From NCBI GenBank assembly GCA_009929695.1, contig RZZW01000002.1, forward strand, positions 96,527 through 160,526: DNA of 64,000 bases, written 5' to 3'. The notes beneath the pieces are model-generated. The model saw nothing but the letters and a program-made list of their open reading frames with translations. It ran no database searches and had not been told where the DNA came from. The stretch is from Clostridia bacterium (GTDB lineage: Bacteria > Bacillota > Clostridia > Oscillospirales > Ruminococcaceae). The translations under genes and the position numbers were made by a program. Of this stretch, positions 17,063 to 24,799 are shown in pieces (the first letter of the stretch is position 1; every line of letters begins with the position of its first letter).

Positions 17063-17956
17063 GCAAACAGCCTCCTAACTCTGACAGCCTCTCAGCCGCC
17101 ACATTAAAGTATTTTTCTTCCTGCTCAAAGCCGATACACACCCTGCCGGTGTTTACTGCGGCTATAAGCGTTGAGCCGCTGCCGAAGCAGTTATCAAGAA
17201 CGGTGTCACCCTCATTTGTATAAGTCCGTATGAGGTATTCAAGCAAGGCAACGGGTTTTTGTGTCGGGTGATAGGACTGAGGGTGTTCCTTCGGAATATC
17301 AATGATAGACAGAGGGTATTTCTCATTCGTTACCACCACCGGCGTTGACTTAAACTCCCCATAACAGCCGTTGCGTCCCTGTTTCTGTGTAGCGTTTCCT
17401 GCACCGCCTCTGGTGTGGCAGGTATCGCCAACGGTAAACTGAGGGTTGTAGGTGGGTTGCTTATCATAGAAAACGCATATATCCTCACTTATCCGTAAGG
17501 GCTGTTTCTTTGCATTTAAGAAGCCGGTAGGTCTGTTTCCCTTTTTCCATATCAGATTGTACTTCCACATTTTTCTGTTACTCTGCATAAGGTCTGAGGT
17601 AAACATACCGCTTGCAAACAGGACAATAGCACCGTTATCTTTTATCACCCGTTTGTAGTGCCGCCACAATTCCGGGAACGGAATAACGCTGTCCCATTTT
17701 GCATTTGGGTTTTTGCTATTCAGTACCCCGTATGGTAAATCACACAGAATGAGATCAACCGAGTTATCGGGTATTAAGTGCATACCCGTTAGGCAGTCAC
17801 CATTAAAGGCGTTGTACTTAACGGGGGGGTGAAGGTCGATACCGGGCAGTCTGAATGACCGCTATGTATAAATACTTGCTTTCGGCTATCAGGCTGCCGA
17901 GTATCGAAGTAAGGCATTATTGTTATTTCCTGTCCGCATAAAGGACAAAGGCTCAT
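17055..17956 (-). CDS. Zinc-ribbon/DNA methyltransferase (N4/N6, beta-type), split by a C7 tract
   Basis: A short frame from ATG 17956 encodes a zinc ribbon (MSLCPLCGQE... GHSDCPV) and stops at 17789. The methyltransferase frame holds NGDCLTGM, then LILCDLPYG (motif IV) and DNCFGSGSTLIAA (motif I), in beta-class order, but its only downstream ATG (17783) would cut the conserved NGDCL segment. The frames meet at a seven-base C tract (17823-17829). Eight bases would give one continuous protein of about 300 residues. Confidence 0.75.
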
Positions 17957-18417
17957 GTGCTATCACCACAATTCGGGCAGGTTTTCAAGCCCTTAGGGTG
18001 AAAAGTGCCACAGTGTTTACAACGGGTGTTTCCTGCTTCACAGGTGGGGCAGACTTGGCGGCCCTCCGGGATAATTTCATCACACACAACACATCTGTTC
18101 TCCGTTTCCGTGCGTTTTTTTTGTTGCGTGACGATTTCACCGGCACAGGCGGCGTAGCCTGCAAGATCAACAAAGCTGTCAGCACTGCTCCCGGTTGCGA
18201 TCCGTGCTACTTTCAAAAGTGACATCATAACGGCAACGTCCTTAGCGGAAATACCGTTAAGCGGCAGCACCTTTGCAAGATCAGGGTGTGCGGCTCTGAG
18301 ATACACAGCCCACAGATTACCTATTGTGCTGAAATTATCCTCAGGCGTTCCGTAGTCCTGTTCACGCTGACCGCAAACACAGCGTTTAGCTTCGTCAAGC
18401 ACATCAGCTCTCTTCAT
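17953..18417 (-). CDS. Phage protein with C-terminal zinc ribbons (DUF6378-like)
   Basis: The start is placed at ATG 18417 (GGAGG 9 bases upstream; the track starts earlier). Residues about 1-100 contain REQDYGTPEDNFSTIGNLW and AGYAACAGEI, seen in a small helical phage family. The C-terminus has four CxxC pairs (CVVCDEIIPEGRQVCPTC and CKHC...CPNC), two zinc ribbons. It overlaps both neighbours by a few bases. The function is unknown, possibly nucleic-acid binding. Confidence 0.7.
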   Translation of the reverse strand: MKRADVLDEAKRCVCGQREQDYGTPEDNFSTIGNLWAVYLRAAHPDLAKVLPLNGISAKDVAVMMSLLKVARIATGSSADSFVDLAGYAACAGEIVTQQKKRTETENRCVVCDEIIPEGRQVCPTCEAGNTRCKHCGTFHPKGLKTCPNCGDST

Positions 18418-18658
18418 TGTCTTTGTCCTCCGCTGTGTTGAATAGATTGAGCTTTTCCGCAAGCTCTAACACCAGAAGCACCACGGTTTCAAGCTCTTTA
18501 CCACTGACGTTTATAAGGTGCATATCAGACTGAATCGTTCCGTCAATTTCATTTTCTGTGAAGCCACAGATAAAACCTTTTTCAACGGTCTTTGTTGTCC
18601 CGTCTGAAAACTGCAAGGTGATTTTTTCAATGCTTCTTTCGTTATCCTTTTCTATCAC
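18404..18658 (-). CDS. Hypothetical phage protein (84 aa)
   Basis: GTG start with GAGGG 7 bases upstream. A beta-rich N-terminal half (ITLQFSDGTTKTVEKG) is followed by an acidic helix (VVLLVLELAEKLNLF). No known family. It is embedded in a run of overlapping early genes. Confidence 0.65.
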   Translation of the reverse strand: MIEKDNERSIEKITLQFSDGTTKTVEKGFICGFTENEIDGTIQSDMHLINVSGKELETVVLLVLELAEKLNLFNTAEDKDNEES

Positions 18659-18794
18659 TTGTACGCCCTCTCTTTCTGTCAGCCTCTTTGAGAATGTAAC
18701 GCCAGTTGTGAACGGCTCTGGACGGCTTTACGCCCTGTTTCTCTGCGGAACACCTTACGATATTACGAAGGATTTTTCTTCTCATACTGCTCAT
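18642..18794 (-). CDS. Small basic phage protein (50 aa)
   Basis: Below the ORF-track cut-off. ATG 18794 has GGAGG 7 bases upstream. The product is strongly basic (MSSMRRKILRNIVR start, KEADRKRGR tail), suggesting nucleic-acid binding. It overlaps the following gene by 17 bases in another frame. No family recognised. Confidence 0.6.
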   Translation of the reverse strand: MSSMRRKILRNIVRCSAEKQGVKPSRAVHNWRYILKEADRKRGRTSDRKG

Positions 18795-18808
18795 TGTAGA
18801 GCCTCCTA

Positions 18809-18961
18809 TCATAAAATTGTTAAAGCCACCAGCAACAGGATAAAAAGCCCTGCCGCCGAGCTTGCAAAAAAGATACCTGTCTTTATTGTCTTTGCACTCA
18901 TAGCCATAAGGCAGAAGAAAACGGCAAAGACGAGCAATGTGATTTGTGTAGCAAGTGTCAT
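18809..18961 (-). CDS. Small two-helix membrane protein (50 aa)
   Basis: AGGAGG lies before the ATG at 18961; the tracked ORF extends too far upstream. Two hydrophobic segments (LATQITLLVFAVFFCLMAM and ITG-like FFASSAAGLFILLLVAL) flank a short basic loop. The start overlaps the stop of the cytosine methyltransferase gene (TTATGA). The function is unknown. Confidence 0.65.
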   Translation of the reverse strand: MTLATQITLLVFAVFFCLMAMSAKTIKTGIFFASSAAGLFILLLVALTIL

Positions 18962-20596
18962 AATGTTTCCTCCTGAGGAAAGCGTACTTTTGTAACGGCT
19001 ATCGGAAATTCCTCTATTTCCGAAGCCCACAGGCAAGAGCCTTTTCCGTTCAGCATTTCCCATATCAAAGGAAAGCCGCCGATACCGTCAAACAGGCTTG
19101 CCATAGTGTTATCAGAGCCACAGCAGAGCGTCAGCTTTGAAAGAACATAAAACCACGGCGGTATTGCAATACTGTTTCCGAGTGCCTTATAACGGGCGCT
19201 ATCAGTAATGGGCTTGCTTTTCAGCTTTCTCCCGTATTTATCGGTTTTCTCATAGTCACCTATATCAGTCCACCCGTCCGGGAAGCCCTGCAACCGTTCA
19301 CATTCAAGAGGTGTCAAACGGCGTACTATCATTTTGTCAAGCACATCAACCTGTCTTGAACGCATTAAAGTAGGTGCGGAGCTTTCAGAAGCACTTATAT
19401 CCGCACTCTCTGACGCTTGCCCGTGAAAAGCACATACAGCAGAGGGACCTTTTGCAACAAGCGTTGAGTTGATACCGTCCTCACTGATCCTGAAGTTATA
19501 TTGTGCGTTTTCACCCTGATTAAATGCCGCACGATCCAAAGCAATAACACCGTTTCTGCCTGAGGACATACCACAATTTACGCCCAGCGTTGCCGCCTTA
19601 TCGCCTGTAAGAGCCGCATTGTAACCGTCAACGCCCTGTGCTTTTTCTTTCGGTGTTACAGCAACGGCGGTATAATCAGTAACACGGTTTTGGTGATCTC
19701 CCGTCATAGTGGGTGCAATCTTACCGTCACCGTTTCCCCGTGCGTCATACACAGCAGAAGAATCCTCAGACAAAACCAAACGCCCTTTAACATCAGCCTC
19801 ATGCTTCGGTGCGCCTGCACCGCTTCTCAGGGTGCTTGCAACATCAGCTAAAGGTAACTGTTTTGCGGAAACAGCCGGACGGTCAACGGTGTTGAGCGTG
19901 TAGCTCACGCCCTCCGTCCAGCCTCTACCGTTACAACCTGCGGTGTCGGCACGGTCAATGCAGTTGCCCTGTATGCAGTATGTAGGGGCTACTCTTGTGC
20001 CTGCCGTTCCAGAACGGCTCTCAGCAGTTCGGGTAGCTCTTTCCCACGGCGTTCTGCCCTGCGGATAATACCCTGACACGCCTTCGCGCTCAAAGAGTAT
20101 TTCGGGTGCGGTAAGTCCTCCAAAATCTGCGACAAGTGCGATTCTACGCCTACGCTGGGGGACTCCCCAAAACTGAGCGTCGAGTACACGCCACGCAACG
20201 CTCCAATCCCCCCCCCATTCCAACGAGGCAGCCGCTTGTGGGCCAGCCGTCATTAGGCATAGGAACAACGGGGGCTTCTTTGCAGACAACCCGGACTGTT
20301 TCTTGCAAGACTGCTCCGAAGTCTGCTCCTTTGTTTGAGCTAAAAGCTCCGGGTACATTTTCCCAAACCATAAAGCGAGGTCTGATATTTGTACCTGTTC
20401 TACCTCTGTGTTCATCTGCTTTCCTCATTTCTTTAATTACTCTGAGCTGTTCCATAAACAGCCCTGAGCGTTCCCCGGCAAGCCCAGCACGTTTTCCGGC
20501 AACGCTTAAATCCTGACACGGGCTACCTCCGATTATGACATTGACGGGGGTAGCCTCAGCACCATTGATTTTTGTTATATCGCCTAAGTGTTTCAT
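18958..20596 (-). CDS. Circularly permuted C5 cytosine DNA methyltransferase, frame broken at a G9 tract
   Basis: The N-terminal frame starts MKHLGDITKING and contains GGSPCQDLSVAGKRAG (catalytic Cys) and FMVWENVPG. The C-terminal frame has WRVLDAQFWGVPQRRRRI, a long target-recognition region, LTPLECERLQGFPDGW and YKALGNSIA. Motif I (SLFDGIGGFPLIWE) and motif II come last, after motif X, so the fold is circularly permuted. The frames meet at nine G (20208-20216); eight G would join them. As written the enzyme is off. Confidence 0.85.
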
Positions 20597-20865
20597 TGTG
20601 ATCCTACCCCCTCAAAGTCCTGTGCCGCTGACGGTCCGATACGCAAGTTAAGTCTTTTTGCACACGAAGGGCAGTAGTGATACCACTCTTCGCTTTCGTC
20701 TTTCGTAAACCGCCAGCCGTCACGCTTAGCTACTTCAATTAAGTCATCAAACAGCCCGAAGCCGTAACCGTCAAGCAATTCATCACCGCAATTATCACAG
20801 CTCATTGTGTAGCTGTCCTCAGGTGAATAATCGTCATCACGGAAGCCTTCGTTGTTAATGCTCAT
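20593..20865 (-). CDS. Zinc-ribbon phage protein (90 aa)
   Basis: Two CxxC pairs (SCDNCGDEL and YCPSCAKRL, about 45 residues apart) form a probable zinc ribbon around an aromatic, acidic middle. It overlaps the cytosine methyltransferase start by 4 bases and is probably translated with it. No function is known; it lacks methyltransferase motif I, supporting the permutation of the next gene. Confidence 0.7.
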   Translation of the reverse strand: MSINNEGFRDDDYSPEDSYTMSCDNCGDELLDGYGFGLFDDLIEVAKRDGWRFTKDESEEWYHYCPSCAKRLNLRIGPSAAQDFEGVGSQ

Positions 20866-21079
20866 TTCTGCTCTTTCCTTTGTCGGTACTATTCACTGCA
20901 TAGAGGGCGATAAACAGAGCCACAAGCAGATAACCGGCATACAGGAACAGCCAGTACCAAGAGAAGATAAGCGACATTACAACAGGAATAGCCAGAGTGC
21001 CGAGGGTAATAACTGCAACCGCAACGATAATAGCGATTACAACGGCAAGCCGTAACAGTTTTTCATAATTGAATTTCAT
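20855..21079 (-). CDS. Small membrane protein (74 aa)
   Basis: Strong AAGGAGG before ATG 21079. Two transmembrane segments (LAVVIAIIVAVAVITLGTLAIPVVM and WLFLYAGYLLVALFIALYAV) are followed by a charged tail. It overlaps the zinc-ribbon gene. The function is unknown. Confidence 0.65.
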   Translation of the reverse strand: MKFNYEKLLRLAVVIAIIVAVAVITLGTLAIPVVMSLIFSWYWLFLYAGYLLVALFIALYAVNSTDKGKSRNEH

Positions 21080-21121
21080 AGAAAATGCCTCCTTAATATT
21101 TTCAATGAATTTGTACCGGGA

Positions 21122-21139
21122 GGCCCCACGAAGGGGGCC
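21122..21139 (-). other. Hairpin downstream of the DGR-like variable gene
   Basis: GGCCCC and GGGGCC close over a TTCG-containing loop, 20 bases after the stop of the DUF6273 gene on the minus strand. Hairpins or cruciforms just beyond the variable repeat are a known cis requirement for DGR retrohoming. It could also simply be a terminator-like structure; no T-run follows. Confidence 0.45.
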
Positions 21140-21159
21140 AGATTCCGGGAGTTATTAGA

Positions 21160-21786
21160 TTAAATCGAGAAGCCGAACGCCACGCCATTAGCGTTGTAGG
21201 CGGTGTCGTAGTTGTAGGCGCTACCGTTGGAGTAGACATAACAGAAATAGGACGAGGACTGAGAGTAGGGGGAACGAAGCCACCACCACCAAGTACCGTG
21301 ATCCGCACACTCTTTAACACGGGATTTTTCGGTGTGGAAAATATCAAGCTGTGTGTCCTCCGGCTCATATTCGGAATAGTTGCCCTTGCCGAAAACCTGT
21401 GTTCTGGAAAGCAGGAAAAGTTTGTCCTCACACTCAACACGCTCACCGTCCAAAACCTGAACAACCTTAGTAGGCTTAATGAGTGCCTGCAATTCGTCAG
21501 GCAGCAGATTAAAGACGGTTTTGTTGAGGTGCTTACGCATATCACTTTCAGCCCAGCCGCCCTTGTTTGTGGAACGCTTATTCATAGCGTGTTCATCTTC
21601 AAGACAGTCCTCAAGGACAAAGAACAGATTTCCGTTCATATCGTGTGTAGCTCTTGCCGCCACTTCCTCACCCGTTTTCAGATTGAAATGAATGAGGTCA
21701 CGGCTTTTAATTTCACCGGCTTCAACAGCCGTTTTCAGGTCAGCCCACTCACCGGGCGTAACCGTTTCTTTGATAAAGTTAATCAT
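21160..21786 (-). CDS. DUF6273/C-type-lectin-like variable protein, probable DGR target
   Basis: 208 residues. The C-terminal third has WWWWLRSPYSQ, then a Tyr/Asn/Ser/Asp-rich stretch, ending in GVAFGFSI, the layout of DUF6273 and related formylglycine/lectin-fold DGR targets. In the last 35 codons many are NNC forms that differ from AAC only at adenines (TAC, GAC, AGC, ACC, TCC next to AAC). No reverse transcriptase, Avd or template repeat is visible in the window, so diversification would act in trans. Confidence 0.72.
   Translation of the reverse strand: MINFIKETVTPGEWADLKTAVEAGEIKSRDLIHFNLKTGEEVAARATHDMNGNLFFVLEDCLEDEHAMNKRSTNKGGWAESDMRKHLNKTVFNLLPDELQALIKPTKVVQVLDGERVECEDKLFLLSRTQVFGKGNYSEYEPEDTQLDIFHTEKSRVKECADHGTWWWWLRSPYSQSSSYFCYVYSNGSAYNYDTAYNANGVAFGFSI
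21163..21254 (-). repeat. Candidate DGR variable repeat (VR)
   Basis: This covers the codons from the second half of WWWWLRSP to the stop of the DUF6273 gene. It is rich in codons reachable from AAC by adenine mutation. The 3' end (GGCGTGGCGTTCGGCTTC) is GC-rich, like an initiation-of-mutagenic-homing region. The boundaries are approximate because no template repeat is available for comparison. Confidence 0.5.
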
Positions 21787-21799
21787 AAGATTTGCCTCC

Positions 21800-23779
21800 T
21801 TAATCTTTTTTGAAAAACATTCCTACCCAGCCGTCAGCACCGAGGGGTAAGCCCTGCGCCCACGGGATAGGCGTTGACATGATTTTTACAACAGTGTCTA
21901 ACATTGTTTCGTTGTCTGCAAACGGCTTTATATCAATGACTACTTCATCATGCACATGGAACACAACGGGAAGCCCTGCTTCCTCTAAGTGTTCAATAGC
22001 CTGTGCCAAGCAGTCACGGGCAATAGCCTGTACGCAATTCTCAACAAGTTTGCCGCCGTAGGTTTCTATCCTGCCCCAGTGGTTTTTATCGTTCAGCCCC
22101 ATATAGGAGATTGACGCACCGCCCCAGCGGTTTTCACCGATAGCAGGATCAATGTAGTAAAGTTTTCTGCCGGAGGGCAGAAGGATTGACATACACGTTC
22201 TGCCTTGCGTATAGTCATACTCTCTTGAAAGCGTAAGCCCTCTTACATTGACAGAGCCGCCACAGTTAATTACCTGCACAGCCGCACTGTCAAAGGCGTA
22301 CCACAGATCACGTATCTTTGAGTTTGCGTCACGCCAGCGGCTTACAATATCGGGTAAGTCCTCTTCGGGTATTCCCATATCAAGAGCGCCCATGTTAATT
22401 AGTGCGCCGGTGCTGCCCTGATAGCCAAGAGCCAGCTCAGCAACCTTGCCTTTTTGCCTCAGGTGTCCGTTCTCACCGCCTTTTACAACGTTGCAATGGA
22501 ACATCTGAGAGGCAGAGGCGCAATAAATATCACCGCCACTGCGGAATACTTCAAGCCGCCACTCTTGACCGGCAAGCCATGATATAACCCGTGCCTCAAT
22601 AGCTGAGAAGTCAGCGTCAATGAGTACGTGTCCCTCTGGTGCAACAAAGGCTGTGCGGATAAGCTGTGATAGCGTATCATTTACACTGCCGTACACACAT
22701 TTCAGACCGTCAAGGCTTCGGCTCTTTACAAGTTCTCTTGCGAGTTCAAGCGGCTCTGTGTAGGTACGGGGCAAATTCTGTACCTGCACCAAGCGTCCAG
22801 CCCAGCGCCCGGTACGGTTTGCACCGTAATACTGTAAAAGCCCTCTCACTCTGCCGTCAGGACAAACGCACTCTTGAATAGCGTCATACTTTTTGGTAGA
22901 GGTTTTTCCGAGTTCTTGACGGATTTCCAGCATACGGTTTACCGTATCGCTGTTTTCGTCACGGTCAAGTAGCTTGCTAACGGTATCTTTTCTCAGGTTT
23001 ACGATTTCCTCACCTGTTTCATCAGCAAGCCACTGACCGAGCTGTTTAACACTGTTAGGGTTGTATAGCCCTGATATTTGTATTGCCTCCGTAGTAAGCG
23101 ATTCACGCACGGTTTCACCGAGAGCCAAAGCCCCGTGAACGAAGGACATATCAACGGCAACGCCTCTGTCATTGATAAGCAGGTCCGTTTCCCACTGCTT
23201 CTGAACAAAATCGGGAACGGGGAAAGCGGATAACCTGCTATCAATTTCCATTTCCGTTACAACGTCCTGCTTGCAGTATTCTTTGAACAATTCCCACTTA
23301 GCAGGATCATGGTGAGGGTAGTTGCGTGTCCGCTGACCGTTAGCCTTTGAGGGCTTACAGGGTACACAGAAATAGCGTATAAGGGCTTTACCTGTATTGA
23401 GCTTCTGCTTATCCTCAGGCAGCCCTAACGCCCGTCCTGTGGCCTCCAAGCCTGCCGTATAGCCGCAATACAAGCCGTGAAGCATTGTGTCCCTCCACTG
23501 TGAGGGCGGTAACTTAATACCTGTGTATCGGCTAAGGCAGCCCCACTCAAACGGTGCGTTATATGCGTGTTTTATGTACTCAGGGCTATACAGTGCTTTT
23601 ATAAGCCATTCGGGGGGCTGTTCGCCCTGAGCCATATCCACTATCTCAACAGGGGCGTTATCAACGCTATACGCAAAAAGCAGGATTTCAAAGTCAGGGC
23701 TTCGTAAGTAAGCCTGCGCCCCGGCTTTTTTAATCGGAACACTTGAATAGGTTTCAAGGTCAATGCTTAGTGTGTGCAT
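21800..23779 (-). CDS. Phage family A DNA polymerase
   Basis: 659 residues. The N-terminal 3'-5' exonuclease has SIDLETYSSVPI (Exo I), HAYNAPFEWGCL (Exo II) and YCKQDVVTEMEI (Exo III). The polymerase palm shows DADFSAIEARVISWLAG (motif A), the QKGKVAELALGYQG-type O helix and VHDEVVIDI (motif C). It is shorter than host Pol I and lacks the 5' nuclease. It is the replicative polymerase of the phage. Confidence 0.95.
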   Translation of the reverse strand: MHTLSIDLETYSSVPIKKAGAQAYLRSPDFEILLFAYSVDNAPVEIVDMAQGEQPPEWLIKALYSPEYIKHAYNAPFEWGCLSRYTGIKLPPSQWRDTMLHGLYCGYTAGLEATGRALGLPEDKQKLNTGKALIRYFCVPCKPSKANGQRTRNYPHHDPAKWELFKEYCKQDVVTEMEIDSRLSAFPVPDFVQKQWETDLLINDRGVAVDMSFVHGALALGETVRESLTTEAIQISGLYNPNSVKQLGQWLADETGEEIVNLRKDTVSKLLDRDENSDTVNRMLEIRQELGKTSTKKYDAIQECVCPDGRVRGLLQYYGANRTGRWAGRLVQVQNLPRTYTEPLELARELVKSRSLDGLKCVYGSVNDTLSQLIRTAFVAPEGHVLIDADFSAIEARVISWLAGQEWRLEVFRSGGDIYCASASQMFHCNVVKGGENGHLRQKGKVAELALGYQGSTGALINMGALDMGIPEEDLPDIVSRWRDANSKIRDLWYAFDSAAVQVINCGGSVNVRGLTLSREYDYTQGRTCMSILLPSGRKLYYIDPAIGENRWGGASISYMGLNDKNHWGRIETYGGKLVENCVQAIARDCLAQAIEHLEEAGLPVVFHVHDEVVIDIKPFADNETMLDTVVKIMSTPIPWAQGLPLGADGWVGMFFKKD

Positions 23780-23802
23780 GGTATAACGCTCCTTTTATCT
23801 GC

Positions 23803-24426
23803 TTACATAGGAAGCCCGGTAATGGGGTTGATTCTGGGAGCTACCGGCTGTGTAGCCGTTGCACCGACAGCCGGAGCAACCGCCTGACCGACACCGGCAA
23901 AGTCGGAGGCTGCGGAAGCACCGCCGCCCAAAGGCTCACCGTCACGGGTTTTCATAACATTACCGAGGCCGCAACCCACACCCGTTTTTCTGTTCTTGTA
24001 GCCGTAGAAATTGAGCGTTACACGGGCATACATTCCAGAATAAATATCCTGAGGTGCGAGGTCACAGTTTACGTTACTCTGATCCACAACGCCGGGTTTC
24101 TGTTCGGAAGAAGCGTTGAGAACGTAATGACCTTTACATTCAGGTCCGTAGGGCGTTCCTGCGTCCGGCTTTACGCCGTCACCGTCATGGAGAATATCTG
24201 CGAAGTTCGGACGGACACCGCCCCACTTTTCATTGACCGCCTTCTGAGCCGCCGCCTCAATGGAATTACGAATATCCTGCACGGTGGCAACATCGGTCTT
24301 AGGGATAAGAAGCTGAACAGAATACTTCGGCGTATCACCGGGATTCTGCGCTCTGGGGGTAACGAGGTTTACATAGGACAGACGGACTTCACCCGTCAGC
24401 ACTTTAGTTGCAATGTTCTGATACAT
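23803..24426 (-). CDS. DUF2815 protein (phage ssDNA-binding protein)
   Basis: The start is set at ATG 24426 (GGAG 9 bases upstream; MYQNIATKVLTGEVRLSYVN). The 207-residue product has the beta-rich KYSVQLLIPKTD...PYGPECKGHYVLNASS core of DUF2815, which is associated with phage single-strand DNA binding (gp2.5-like). The C-terminus is a Gly/Ala/Pro-rich tail carrying AASDFAGV, a motif also at the end of the adjacent DUF2800 protein. Confidence 0.82.
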   Translation of the reverse strand: MYQNIATKVLTGEVRLSYVNLVTPRAQNPGDTPKYSVQLLIPKTDVATVQDIRNSIEAAAQKAVNEKWGGVRPNFADILHDGDGVKPDAGTPYGPECKGHYVLNASSEQKPGVVDQSNVNCDLAPQDIYSGMYARVTLNFYGYKNRKTGVGCGLGNVMKTRDGEPLGGGASAASDFAGVGQAVAPAVGATATQPVAPRINPITGLPM

Positions 24427-24466
24427 AATTGAAAACTCCTTTTTATCTGTTTTTCTTTGATACTGT

Positions 24467-24799
24467 TTAGAGATTTTTATAAAGGTCATTAAAACCTTGT
24501 TCCGCTAATGCGGTTAGCTTTTTACGATCAAGCCGAGGGGCGTTTAACGCCGCCTTAATAAGTGAAAACTGTTCCATAGCGTCACGGCACATCTGGATAT
24601 AACCGTCAGCCACCTTTTCTTTTTCGTCCTCCGATTCCTGAGTATATTTCAGTTCTTCTTCAACCTCACTCACGTAGGACGAAAAGCACCGAGCAGCGTC
24701 ATCACCTAACTTTTCCCTGATAAGTCTTTCAAGGAAAACCGGCTTTTCGTCAAATATGATTTCTGTTGTACCGTCTGAGAGATAAACTGTTTCAGCCAT
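24467..24799 (-). CDS. Hypothetical phage protein (110 aa)
   Basis: The ATG at 24799 (MAETVYLSDGTTEII) has an AGGTG 6 bases upstream and overlaps the DUF2800 stop. A short beta hairpin start is followed by long acidic helices. No family recognised. Its place between DUF2800 and DUF2815 suggests a replication or recombination accessory. Confidence 0.65.
   Translation of the reverse strand: MAETVYLSDGTTEIIFDEKPVFLERLIREKLGDDAARCFSSYVSEVEEELKYTQESEDEKEKVADGYIQMCRDAMEQFSLIKAALNAPRLDRKKLTALAEQGFNDLYKNL

Noticed and set aside
18112-18122. A8 run in the zinc-ribbon phage gene as another phase-variable tract
   Set aside because: The frame continues correctly through it (QQKKRTE), and A/T runs of this length are common in this DNA.
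20150-20596. Treating the N-terminal cytosine methyltransferase ORF as a separate complete gene
   Set aside because: It ends in nonsense after the G9 tract, while the downstream frame continues the conserved motifs exactly there.
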